Shown in pieces: positions 24,016-34,550 of a stretch of DNA of 64,000 nucleotides (the first letter of the stretch is position 1; the number at the start of each line of letters is the position of its first letter). Source of the stretch: Isoetes taiwanensis. Its lineage: Eukaryota > Streptophyta > Lycopodiopsida > Isoetales > Isoetaceae. Position numbers and translations under genes: made by a program. The DNA is taken from NCBI GenBank assembly GCA_021234155.1, contig JAJEKV010000036.1, forward strand, positions 1,374,777 to 1,438,776, read 5' to 3'. The notes under the pieces were generated by a model that did no database searches, was not told the DNA's origin, and was given only the letters and a program-made list of their open reading frames with translations.

Positions 24016-25619
24016 CTGCCTGCTTGCATTGCGGAATTCAAATTGCCCATTATTAACAACTTCAACAACCTAAACACACATTCTCGTTACTTGTTTGCTC
24101 TTTTCAAAGCAATCTAACCTAACAAATACCAGATCTTACCGTAGTGAATGCTTCTGAAACTCCTCAAATCCAGTTGATACCACAAACATTCGTAATATTT
24201 TGCATTCGTAATAACAGGAATAGAGTTCACGTGTAAAATCTGAAGCAATTATTTCTTAGCTTAACGGCACACAGATGATAACATATTATTTTTTTTGTTG
24301 GAAAAAAAAAAAGAAAGTTTTAACAATTTTAAAAATTTTCTTGACTAATTAGAACATACTGAATTCAATTATGCAATCAGAATTCACAACAACCTACTAA
24401 ATTTTACTAAAACCTACTGAAACTTCATCTTAGTACCTAGACATGTTGAAGAGAGAAATCCGAAGGAATCCCATCTTGGAAGGGAAGACAGAAGGGAAAA
24501 TTGGTTCTGACTATGGCAGTGTTTGGCAATTATTGGATTAGTGGACAGTGGAATATGGCCAGAGAGTTCTAGTAGTTTTATGAATGCAGGATTAGGACCA
24601 GTGCCATCAAAACGGAAGGAATTCTATGTGAAACTGGAGCACAATTTAATGCTTCAAACTACAACAAGAAGTTAATTGGAGCTAGATATTACTATCAGGG
24701 GTACTCCTGCATCAAATTGTGACATATATCATATCTCCTAGATCAAGCGTTAGTATTCAACGTGGTAAGCCAACAATGTGTAAAGCAAGTTTACCATGAA
24801 AGAGATGAGCACATCTTTTAAACATTATTTCTACCATTGATTAGGACAACTTGGCATTACGGATAGGAGCAAGTATGGGCATATGTTCATCCGTAATATG
24901 TGCATATCATTGTCTATCCTCAACAAAGATCGAACATCGATTCTGACCTTTTCTGTTCCCGGTTTGGAAAGGTGCCCCGCAAAGGAGGATAGCTTTCAAG
25001 ACTGCTTCATAAGTACTAACATCAAGATGCAATGGTGGATCGCACAATTTATCTTGGTCTGCATGATCATCTATGTTCTTGGCGGGGAAGGATATATTCT
25101 GTAGTATCTAATGCACCAGTTTCTCTACATAACTGAGCATTGTGATGAGCCCTAATCCACTTCATTCTAGCAGTAATAGTGTAGCAAATAATGTTTCCTC
25201 TTTGAAAACTGTATTTTCCACGCTCATCTAGAATGACAATCACCTTTTAATTCATAGAGCAACAACAAGAATGGAAAGGCAAATGCTTATCTTATACTCC
25301 AATTGCCATGGAAATGTTAATGCTTAGGTTTACAGTAGCCCATATTATAATCCTGCAAGTAGACAAAAGAACTAAGCAATAATTTTGCACAAGGATAATA
25401 AACATGCTATAATGTCTGATGCAAGTCACAGAAGATGGAAATCATGCCATATAGATCTAGCTATAAGTAGCACGACCTGCAAGACACCAGTGAGATTGTT
25501 AACACGTAGATAACATATGAATTAATGAACTAAATCTGGCATGAAGTAATGAACTAAATCACTTCATATCTTGGGTTGAAGAATGAGTGATATTCTGGAA
25601 ACATGTTCATCTTGTCCTG
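24016..25619. other. Remainder of duplication copy 1, no gene seen
   Basis: AT-rich sequence with poly-A/T runs near 24290 and no recognisable coding block. A short open frame at 24883-25104 is also open in copy 2 but with altered residues and no known family. Confidence 0.4.
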
Positions 25620-25686
25620 CCACGTGCGTTAATAGGGTCAGCAAAAAACCTTCCGTATATGCCTTGTCCAACCTTCTAAACACCCC

Positions 25687-25716
25687 AACAAAGTTTAAAA
25701 TGAAACGCACTTATTT
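25687..25716 (+). repeat. Left terminal inverted repeat of element A
   Basis: AACAAAGTTTAAAATGAAAC followed by GCACTTATTT; inverted match at 34517-34546. A second AAACGCACTT lies just inside at 25722. Confidence 0.7.
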
Positions 25717-26161
25717 GCTGGAAACGCACTTCAAAAGGAATCTTTGAAAGATTCCCTAAAATTCCCTTAAAAAAGTCCATTTTTAAGATTTTTTTGTGAC
25801 AGGTGTGACAATTTAAGTAATTTAGGTACCATTTTTGAGGGGTTGATTGAACATAACTTTCATACAAAAATTTCAAATAGCAATTTTCATCCTCCTAAAC
25901 TAGAACAAAAAATAATTACTTTTATAAAGTGTAGCAAAAAAGGGGCAATTAAAAAAATAGCAAGGGTAATAGAGTGACAAAGAAGTGATATATTCATGGT
26001 TGTGAAAATTGTACAAAATTATGAACAAAATTGTCAAAAATATAGAACATTTTGACAGAGACAGGTCATCACACGCTCTTTTCGTTTTTACATGTTTGAG
26101 TCATCGGACAAACTTACATTTTGCGACAAAGATCGGGGATGCATCTCATCCTCCCACTCAT

Positions 26162-29100
26162 TTAATCCCCTGATCACTTGAGCCTTCATCCTCGGCTTCA
26201 CTCTCAAACTGGATGTACTCGAGCGATCTTCTTCCTCACTTTGTCTACAAGTGAGTCCTCATCATCATCTTTTTTGGCCACCTTTCTAGGTTGTTTGTCT
26301 AATCCACATGCTGACCTTATTAAAGTTTGAGTGACCATACGTAACTTATTAGCGGCAAATGAGAACAAAGTCATATGCAAGAACCTTCACTTCAGATAGA
26401 TCTATGACAGCAGTACTTGCTTTGGACTTTGCTCTCTTTCCCACTCCTGTTTTACCATCTCCAAAGTATAACTCCCACTGAAAGCACTGGCAGGCATTTG
26501 TTCTCATCCGGTGCACTTTTAGTTGAGTGGGAATTCCATCCTCTCTTGTTACCTCCATTACTTTAGCTAGCCGAGCGGCTTCCCGGACTCATCATTATCG
26601 GTGGGGACAGCTATGAGCATTCCTTTCTGAATCTCTGAGACTGAACCAGATACTCGAGCAACTTGTTGTGCTGTGCGTCTGGGGCCAGTGTACATGACTC
26701 TGTCATCTTCATCTGAGCTAGCCAATATCTCTACATGTTCCTCTTGATTATCAACTTGCACGGGGAGAGTTTGCCTAGATGGCCAGTTGAATGTAACTGG
26801 TCTTCGACCTTGTAATGAAGCTTGCAAAATATCACGTTGTTGAAAAAAGCGAGGCCACCATAAAAGCATCTGCCTCTCCAAAGTGGTTAGAACACGGTGA
26901 ATACTTGTCTCAATAAAATCCAATGATTTGCTTGAGTCAAATGCTCTTCCCTCCTTTTTACTCTTTGTGATTTCTTTCAAGCTTTTTAGAGGCATTTGCT
27001 CTGCAGAGAGCATGGAACTAGTATTGGGGATGGTGCGAATGAATTGAATACACAACTGCTGGCTGCCTTTGCAAAGATGTGGCATATTTCTTTCCTTGTA
27101 AGATGGCCCCGCCATCTACAAGTGAAATTTTGATCGATCTTGAAATGTAATATTTCTCAAGGGCTCAATAGCACAAAGGACCCAGTTGATCTCTTCAAAA
27201 ATCCATTCTTTGAAATCATAAGTTTCTTCCAACAACTTCGATGTCCGGGCGAGGATTGTAGGAATCTTGGATAACCTCAATCATTGCTTTAGGTAATTTT
27301 GAGCTTTTTTTTGCAAGGCGTTTAGAGAACCCTCTTGAACATCGATCAATTTGGTCGTGTGTATGACCAACAAGCAGGAAACCAATCTTCACCTTCTTGA
27401 AGATTTGTTTCTCTACTAGCATAGCACAGTAAGCAAACAATGCCTGATTCTTATTTTCCCTTTGTCGTGTTGTCTAGCTGAAGATACAGAACCGGTGGTA
27501 TATGTTCTAGATTGGAAAGAAGCTTATTCAATATTGTGATAGTGAGATTTGGATCAACATGAATGTTTGGATAATTCAAAAATGCCTTGCAAGATAGTTT
27601 TCCATTAAATACCATAGCACCAACAACATGCAGATGTATGAAATCTTCTTGGCCCGGCATCCTTAGGCACATTGACAAAATGTGGTAGGGTGGTCTTCTT
27701 CCGTCCATTCCATCAATAACAAGCGATATGTAGTTGAGTGGTTGTTCGATGCTTTCTTCCTATGTTTTGTCAATTTTCTCCTTTCCAAAGATTGTTGTTC
27801 TCTTTTGTTGTTCAGTTTCTCCTTCAATGCATCTGAAATGAAAATATGTTTAGGAAAAAGGCAAGAACACGTCCTGGAAGCTTACTTTTAGTGTGAAGTG
27901 TCCTTGCATTTTGTCTCTGAGCTTTTAATTCAGAGCATGTAGCACAAACATGGACATCCTATGCTTTCTAGGAATGGCCACGCGAGAAAACTCTTTTTCG
28001 AAAAGCACGATAAAGTAAGAGTAGCGGACAAAGCGTTCTCCCACCTCAACACACATCTCCTTATAATTATCGTAGACTTCTTGTTTAGGTGAAATTGTCA
28101 CTCAAGTGGTACATAGGGCTATTAGGGAGTTTCTCACAAGACTCCTTAAAGAAACCTTCCATCCGGGGAGACACATTGAAGGGCATGAATTACGGTTATG
28201 CCTCTGAATGGCGGTAGTCATTAATGCACGGATTCTTGTCAAGCCTTTTTCTTTAGGCGGTCAAATCGTCTGCTGCCCTAAAGCATGAATCAATTTGAAG
28301 GCCGTTTGACCGAGCGGTTGTGGCCACCAGGCTGTGTAAGTAAACTTCTCACCATCATCGGCCTAATATTGAAGGCTAAGTAGCCCCTTTGGTCTAGCGA
28401 GTCATTGAACTGTAACTATCACGAATCAACCTCAATTCCTTTAGTCCAATCTTAAGCAAACAACGTTGAGAACAACAGTGCTTTGTATGTGTTGCCCGCA
28501 AGTGAGCCTCGTCCATGAGTTTCTTTCTTCTAACAGTTGTACATGCTTTCTTGTGTAAGTTACGCTTAAGATTCTTACTTGCAGGGGCTTTGAATTGAAC
28601 ATAGAGTCTTGTGGCTTTGGTAGGTCCTCGCCCGAGACATCAACATGAGGTGTTTCTTAGCCTAAGAGATCAACTTGAGGTGTACTTGTAGATGCTGATA
28701 GGTTTGGTGTGTGCAAGTCCTGAGGGGAGGTGCTTTCCCTCTCCCTAGGAAAAAGTAATCGAGGTTGGTGACGTAGTTGACCAGCTCCTGAAGTGTCGTA
28801 GAAAACAGGAGTTGCATGTCGCTGACTGCTCCCACTTGTTGTAGTACCATTTAGCGAAATTGATGGAGTTGGCGTGATTTGCCTCCGGGGATTTAGCCTC
28901 TGGTGGACTAAGGGCGACGTACTAAAATGAACTGGAGGAGGCGATCCCGACCTCTCTAGGTCGTGGTGGAGTAAAACGCATTGGTGGGGGCAAACGGCGT
29001 TCGAGGCAGGGGGGTGTGGTGGAGTAAATTGAACTGGTGGTGGAAGCCGAGGTGGTCGTGCTGGAGTGAGCTCAACAGAGCTGGGTGTTGGAATGTCGGA

Positions 29101-29214
29101 GCTAGAATATTCATGACTACTTCCTGGTGTCTGTTGTGGAGGTGTGAAGCTCATTGCAGGAGGGAGCCTGCGAACAGGAGTTGGAGGCTCTGCAGTTCTT
29201 TTCTCTCGAGCCAT
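26162..29214 (-). pseudogene. DUF7869-like (transposase-type) gene of element A, frameshifted
   Basis: From ATG at 29214 a proline/serine-rich N-terminal region runs to about 28660 (repeats of the type PPVQFTPP, PPAMSFTPP). A zinc-binding-looking part follows (HCCSQRCLLKIGLKEL near 28470; CATCSELKAQRQ near 27930), then SPRMEGFFKESCEKLP and EVGERFVRYSY. The core has LYLQLDNTT at about 27470, then in the next frame ENKNQALFAYCAML and FLLVGHTHDQIDRC at 27340. LQLDN...VGHTH-x-x-ID is the hallmark I associate with the DUF7869 domain, which I take to be an RNase H-like transposase. The C-terminal part (27115-26567) is basic/acidic and ends ESEAEDEGSSDQGIK at 26162. An extra G in the GGG at about 27452 breaks the core, and a TAA ends the proline-rich exon. 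Gene limits are approximate. Confidence 0.6.
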
Positions 29215-29237
29215 ACTCAGGAAGCTAGCGTCACACT

Positions 29238-29406
29238 GTATAAATTTATACGACAGAAGAACAAACGGTATAAATTTATACAGAGATGGTATAAATTTAT
29301 ACAAGGAAGGGAAACTCTTGGCAAGAGACAGTATGAATTTATACGAAGATGGTATAAATTTATACAGAGCAGGGCAACATAGAACAAAAACCGTATAAAT
29401 TTATAC
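29238..29406. repeat. Palindrome A cluster 1 (six copies)
   Basis: Six copies of GTATAAATTTATAC, one with a G substitution, spaced 22-40 bases between the start of the DUF7869-like gene and the shared promoter region. Confidence 0.95.
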
Positions 29407-29541
29407 GAAAACTCACAGACACTTGTATTAGAAACTTTATAGAGAAAGGCTATCTGGCTTGGCACTTAGCGGGTACTTAAGCGTGCCCGGCCACCTATTT
29501 TCCATATCACGCACATCGGTCGAAGGCGCCAAGGGTCCGCC

Positions 29542-29549
29542 TTATATAC
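29542..29549 (+). promoter_or_regulatory. TATA box of the ParB-methyltransferase gene of element A
   Basis: CTTATATACC lies about 50 bases upstream of the ATG at 29598, a suitable spacing for a short leader. It sits between palindrome clusters 1 and 2, in the region shared with the divergent gene. Confidence 0.55.
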
Positions 29550-29671
29550 CCCCTCTTATTTGCTCTCCGGAACCTCTATACGCTAGTCCATACGGTCATG
29601 GCCACGTAAGTCTACTTTCCGTACTGTTTTAGTTTCTCTTTTGTTTTAATCTGTTAGAGTGTAAGCCCCAC

Positions 29672-29937
29672 GGTATAAATTTATACCGAGATGACTCTGG
29701 AACGGTATAAATTTATCACGCCGAAAGCACGGCGGTATAAATTTATACCGCCCGTAGCACTTCATGCGGTATAAATTTATCACATAAAGTGCTCGAGCAA
29801 GATAAAATTTATACCGCTCGAGCACAAGGCGTATAAATTTATACGGCTCGAGCACGAGCGGTATAAATTTATACCGACTGTGCTCTGGAGCGGTATAAAT
29901 TTATACCGCTCGTGCTCGAGCCGTATAAATTTATACC
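29672..29937. repeat. Palindrome A cluster 2 (nine copies) inside intron 1
   Basis: Nine copies of GGTATAAATTTATACC or close variants at about 30-base spacing. The short spacers are themselves self-complementary (GCTCGAGCAC, GCTCGTGCTCGAGC). The cluster lies wholly within intron 1 (29606-30165) of the ParB-methyltransferase gene. Confidence 0.95.
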
Positions 29938-30552
29938 GTTTCAGAATTATTTCAGATTTTTGATGTCCAGTGCTCAACGAATGGTCCCGAACCTTAATAT
30001 TTTCGTAATATTGTTGTGTTTCCAGCTTAAATGACACAAATAAAGTGTTAATTTAGTGTGGATTTTATGCCCTTTCATCCTCTTTTTCTACTGTTTTTGT
30101 GTTTCAAAAACTCGAAAAAGGTTAATATTCTTGTGTAAAAATGGTTTTTTTTGCGCGTTTTCCAGCCCTAAGATCAAGTTTGTGCTCGGCGGGTCATCAT
30201 CAAAGGCTGCACCACCAGAGCCACAGACTTATGAACTAAAGGATCAGACTTGGTACGTCCACAGGGGCGCAAGAGAGAGCAAACCCACTGATACGTACCT
30301 TTACTTGTGCAATAAATCAGGGAAGGGCAAGTTCAAGTCTGATGATTATTACCCTGCTGGCGAAATTATGAAACTTGTTGCTACAGAGAACGATGATGAA
30401 GTTCTAATGCAGTGCAACCATGACAAGGGCCCCGTCTACTATGTTCTGAATACTAGAATGTTTAGAATAAGCATGTGCAAGCCTAAAAGGCGTGCGATTA
30501 CATCTCGGACAATTACAAGAACGGCTTTGTAAGTTATTCTTAGTTGCTTTTC

Positions 30553-30568
30553 GGTATAAATTTATACC
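30553..30568. repeat. Single palindrome A inside intron 2
   Basis: A perfect 16-mer GGTATAAATTTATACC lies in the short intron that begins with GTAAGTT at 30529 and ends with a CATTACAG-type acceptor near 30602. Confidence 0.9.
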
Positions 30569-31636
30569 AAATCGCCGTCTCTTAACATAACCCTGCATTA
30601 CAGGACGTAGTAGAAATTCTGATGTCAATAGTGCTGTGCGACGAAAAAGTGTTGGTCAAGGGTCTATGGTACCCCCGTAGTATCGAAGAGGAAGTAGTAG
30701 AGGAAGAGGTAGAGGAAGAGGAAGAGGAAGAGGAGGAACCAATCAACACAAAGGGGAAAGGGTAGGAAGCATTCCACGGTACTAGATACACGACCTCCTA
30801 CCAAGAAAAATCTAGAAAAACAAAGCCCTTGACTATAGAGGAGTCAGCGAAGCTCTTCGGAAGGCTCATGGAGCGGATTATCGTTGTGAAGCCCGGGCAG
30901 ATAAGTCAAGTGCTATTCTCAAGCGGGTTAATGAAACCAAACTGCTCAAACAAACCATTTCTTTGACACTAAGCACTATCAAGAGGCCACCAAAAATGAA
31001 GATGGGGTCGAAAGTGCAGGTCGAAAAGTTGTGCGCGGCACATGTGGCCATTCTTAAGCAAAGAATGAGAAGAAATCCTCATGCGCATGTGTTGCCTCTA
31101 GTTGTTATGGTTGATAGAAGTCAATGCAATCGATTGCGGGATTACAAAAAAGCAGACTTCGAAGATTACACCTACTACGTCCTTGGAGGCACACACGCCT
31201 ACAAGGCTAGAAAAAACTCTCAAAGGAGGAAACCCGTAACGAGGTGTGGAAAAGCGTGGAAGCCCATATTTACGTGGGTATCACAGAGGGCGAAGAGGCA
31301 AAAGTCATTGCCGTGAGTCACAATCTTGACAATGACTTTCGGTTAAAAATGAGCCTAATAGATAAGATCCGATTCATGCATCGAGTACGTGGAGTTCAAA
31401 CAAATGCATGGAGAGGACTTCAAAAAAGCGAAGAATAAGCTTCAAGAGCTTCGAGAAGCCCATTGTGACGAGTGTTGCCTGAGCTATGATTCTGATAAGA
31501 AGCCCATTATGGCTGTCAAACAATACGATAACTACTTTCATTTCGCTTTTCGGAGATGGTCAAGTAAGTAAAAGATTCAATTCAATCTTTTGTAGTATGT
31601 TTAAGCGTGGTTAGAATCTTGTAGTAGCCTCTTGAC

Positions 31637-31852
31637 GGTATAAATTCATACGTGCACGGCAGCGGTATAAATTTATACCGTGCACTGCCGCGCCAGTATA
31701 AATTTATACCGGTGCACGGTCGCATGGTATAAATTTATCTCAGTGCTGATCCTTGATAAAATTTATACCTGTGCTGGTCATGATATAAATTTATACCGCG
31801 AACAGGCACGATATAAATTTATACCGCCGCCGGCACGGTATAAATTTATACC
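31637..31852. repeat. Palindrome A cluster 3 (eight copies) in an intron
   Basis: Eight copies, some with one or two changes (TTCATAC, TTTATCT, GATAAAATTT), at 26-32-base spacing. They follow a GTAAGTAAAAG donor at about 31565 and precede the CGCTTTACAG acceptor near 31921. Confidence 0.95.
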
Positions 31853-32776
31853 GCGTGTTGAGTCGCCGCGTGCCCATCCTCTTACGCCATTCAAGACTAA
31901 ACTTCGTTTGACCGCTTTACAGTGTGGGATCTTCAAGAAAGAATTTTTTGTATGTTTCGAAGATGGGGAGCTCAAAGAACAAGCTAAAGACGCAGGGGGA
32001 AAGAAACCAAAGAAAGGTGGTGAATCAAAACAAAAAATATGAGCATTGTACCACGGGCGATTCTGAGGTCTTAAAAAAAAAAAATATTTGTTCGCCTGTT
32101 GGAAAAAGTAGTTGCCAAAGAATTCACATTAGGCGAGATGGCCAAGGAAGCTAAAACGTAAGCCTCACTTGCTATGCCATGTTTTTTTTCTACCTTTTTT
32201 GTCTTATAATATTTTTCCCTTTGCAAAATCGGAAAGACATTGTCACTTGCCGGCCGAGTTAATGAAGCGGCTCAACCTAGAAGATCGGAGGAGTGCAAAC
32301 TTTGTACCCAAGTTGTACCACGCATGGTATCATCGAGAGCACGCAGTTAACCCGATTGTAGGGTAAGTTTTGCAAAAAAATGTTATGTGTTTGTGCCTTT
32401 GTCTCACATTACTCTTACGAAACAAGAAGAAGGGGCTACCCAATGGATTTTTGAACCTGGTTAAGTAGGGCCAAGGAAGAGAGGCAAAGGTTAAAGGCAA
32501 TTGAACAGGGGTAGAGAGGTCGCCACTTCCGGTTTGATGTACATATGAGAGATTTACCACATTTGGTCGGGGCGTCCAATACGAGGGGTTGTTGAGGGTG
32601 ATTGTACAAGGTTGGGGACTCTTTTAGACAAGCAACATTTTACATTATGCATTGCGAGATATTCCTTATGGATTTAAAATAAAGGATAGCGCGTTTGATG
32701 AGGAGGCTTTCACTCACGTGCAAGTCCGGTCTTTCCTGGATGGCCTCAAAGAAGTCACGACATCTGAAAACTGGAG

Positions 32777-33060
32777 GGTCACAAGGGGGATTCACTGTAA
32801 GTGCCATACAATGTGCCCGAGTGACTTGTAGGGGGTTTTTTCGACCCATTTCCATAATGTTATCGCGTAAGAGGTAGGGGGGTTTTTTGCCACTACTTGG
32901 GGTAAACTTTGTACGGAAGGGGTCGAATTTGCCTTTCAAGAAATCGTATACGGGGGTGTTTTTGATCACCCTACGCACGCACATGGCATACCCCCCTTAC
33001 TATAAGTGAACCCCCCGGGGAGGGTCATCATTTTTCATTCTGACCTTCAGACGATGTCGG
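32777..33060. repeat. Inserted repeat resembling 1530-1700
   Basis: The methyltransferase-like reading ends at about 32776. What follows is unlike the gene and, at 32970-33040, matches the segment at 1610-1700 (ACGCACATGGCATA, then CCCCTTACTATAAG, then GTGAACCCCCCGGGG). It is probably a fragment of an LTR or other repeat inserted in the gene or its intron. Confidence 0.45.
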
Positions 33061-33153
33061 TGCTTAAACCTATGGGAGCTGATGCATGCTTGCCGGCCAG
33101 CTAGCGTTTGGTAAGCTTCACAATTAACGTTTTTTGTTTTACGGTAACTCCAC

Positions 33154-33314
33154 GGTATAAATTTATACCACATCTGTCTTAAGGTTTAAATTTTAAAGGC
33201 TGGAACAACCGTAGTATAAATTTATACAGCAAGGCAATGTCTGTATAAATTTATACGGCTTGCCGCCGTGGTATAAATTTATACAGCAAGGCAACCGTGG
33301 TATAAGTTTATACC
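33154..33314. repeat. Palindrome A cluster 4 (five copies) in an intron
   Basis: Five copies or near copies precede the TTGGCAG acceptor near 33388, after a possible GTAAGC donor near 33113. The spacer CAGCAAGGCAA is repeated between copies. Confidence 0.95.
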
Positions 33315-34057
33315 GCCACACTACTGGGCTAACTTATTTTCCTTGTTTTCTTTTTACTAATTTCTAATTTCTATATTGCTTGGCAGGCTTAAAACAAGCG
33401 TCAAGGGTCATGGTGGTGGTCCGCTTAGTGAGTGTTTTCGAGCATTTTCATATAGGTTTTTACAGCAGCGGACGCAAAAAACCATGGTTCATTTTAATCT
33501 GCAGAATGAAAAGACTCCTCCCCGCAATGCATTTCAGTTCCCAAAATGTTTTCGCGAAATTAAGAGACCCACGGCCCCGGCAGGCGTGGTGTCCCATTAT
33601 CGAAGCCACGCAATGGCTTATTAATAATTTGATGATGGTTTTCTACCGGCACGATCGGATCCTAGATGCCTTTTCCTCGATCGGGCACCACGGCGGTTCG
33701 CCCTTAAGCGGGCGCAATGTTGTCTCCGTCGACATAGACCCGGATAAAGTAAGCTTCATCGGGGACCGGGATAAGCTCTTGCGAATCCTTTCCCGATGAA
33801 AACGAAGGAACTGGGAGCAAAGAACGGTGCCCGGCGATGCTAAGGGCACTTACACGTAAATACGACCTCCACTTACGGGGAAGAAGAGATGAGGAGGTGG
33901 AGTTTGTTGACTTGGAGCTGTGGTGCCCGAGCGGAAGAAACCGCTTGTGCCAATAGGTTTGGAATCGGAAGGAGGCGTCCTTCTTTGTTGTGCTTCGCAA
34001 GAGCCGGATCCCAAAGGGTGCGAGAGTCCCGTGGAATTTGGGAAGAGCCACCTCTCA

Positions 34058-34071
34058 TTATAAATTTATAC
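34058..34071. repeat. Last palindrome A, overlapping the gene's stop codon
   Basis: TTATAAATTTATAC. The TAA of its left half is the stop codon (34061-34063) of the ParB-methyltransferase reading frame. Confidence 0.8.
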
Positions 34072-34516
34072 TGACGAGTTCTTAACCACTTTCATTGTAA
34101 ACTATGTGCTAAGTAATATTATAATTTATTTTGATGAAGATTTTTTAAACCTGAAAAGCTTTGTCTCTCTAACAATGCTTAATTGAAACAACTCTTTCTT
34201 GCTCCGAGATTTCACACTCTTTGTCTTTCCAATGTTTGACTTTTTTAGTACGTCTATTAAGCTTGCAAAAAAACAATCTATATTTTCTTCTGTTTTTAAC
34301 AATAAATACTTACTGAGTTATCAAAGTTAATGTCTCTCTCCTTAAAACAAGCATTTTTTTTTTTTGCCCTTCTTTTAAAATGAAAAAGCTTTAAAAATGT
34401 TGCTTTTTTGGGGGTATCCCGAATGCTAATTGCTCAACAATATATTTTGCTCCCTATTTTGTGTGTTTTTTTTAAGTTTTCAATTTTTATAAAGGAATCT
34501 TTCAAACGCACTTCTT

Positions 34517-34546
34517 AAATAAGTGCGTTTCATTTTAAACCTTGTT
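34517..34546 (-). repeat. Right terminal inverted repeat of element A
   Basis: AAATAAGTGCGTTTCATTTT then AAACCTTGTT is the inverse of the left terminus. A forward AAACGCACTT lies just inside at 34504. Confidence 0.7.
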
Positions 34547-34550
34547 CCCC

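Larger units (their letters stand above)
22378..25619. repeat. Direct duplication, copy 1 (3.24 kb)
   Basis: Starts at TAAAATATATGTC and ends at CTTGTCCTG. It matches 35271-43466 at high identity in the same orientation, apart from the LINE in the second copy and scattered substitutions and small indels. It contains a kinase-gene fragment. Confidence 0.9.
29598..34063 (+). pseudogene. ParB-like/DNA-methyltransferase-like gene of element A, frameshifted
   Basis: Exon 1 is only ATG GCC AC (29598-29605). Exon 2 (30166-30528) joins it in phase and encodes QTWYVHRG, YLYLCNKSGKGKFKSDDYY and KGPVYYVLNT. Then comes a run of acidic residues (about 30690-30760). A ParB-like block follows (30963-31316) with YYVLGGTHAYKARKNSQ, then in the next frame AHIYVGITEGEEAKVIAVSH and FRLKMSLIDKIRFMH. 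Exons near 31389-31565, 31934-32155 and 32240-32363 follow. The methyltransferase-like part has motif IV as RDIPYGFKIKDSAFD (near 32650) and FLDGLKEVTTSENWR. After another intron come CFREIKRP, EATQWLINNL and motif I as DRILDAFSSIGH with NVVSVDIDPDKVSF (33655-33750). The tail ends SHLSL at 34063. Frames change near 31230, 33585 and 33790. Family recognised by fold motifs; substrate unknown. Confidence 0.65.
25687..34546. mobile_element. Element A: palindrome-rich DNA transposon with DUF7869-like and ParB-methyltransferase genes
   Basis: The left end (25687-25716) and right end (34517-34546) are inverted copies sharing about 24 identical bases (GTTTAAAATGAAACGCACTT core), with CCCC directly outside each end (25683-25686, 34547-34550). 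Subterminal copies of AAACGCACTT occur at both ends. Inside are two divergent genes: a DUF7869-like gene on the minus strand and a ParB-methyltransferase gene on the plus strand. There are also four clusters of the palindrome GTATAAATTTATAC. Several frameshifts in both genes show this copy is decayed. The boundaries are my reading of the termini. A second copy of the element would settle them. Confidence 0.7.

Noticed and set aside
29672-29937. CRISPR-like array (repeats of about 16 bases with about 14-base spacers)
   Set aside because: The repeat is a full palindrome, the spacers are short and self-complementary, no Cas genes are present, and the array lies in an intron of a eukaryotic gene.
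28657-31975. Open frames rich in YKFIPL or INLYR repeats
   Set aside because: These are translations of the palindrome GTATAAATTTATAC across non-coding clusters, not proteins. Only the part of the minus-strand frame after the ATG at 29214 is kept as gene.
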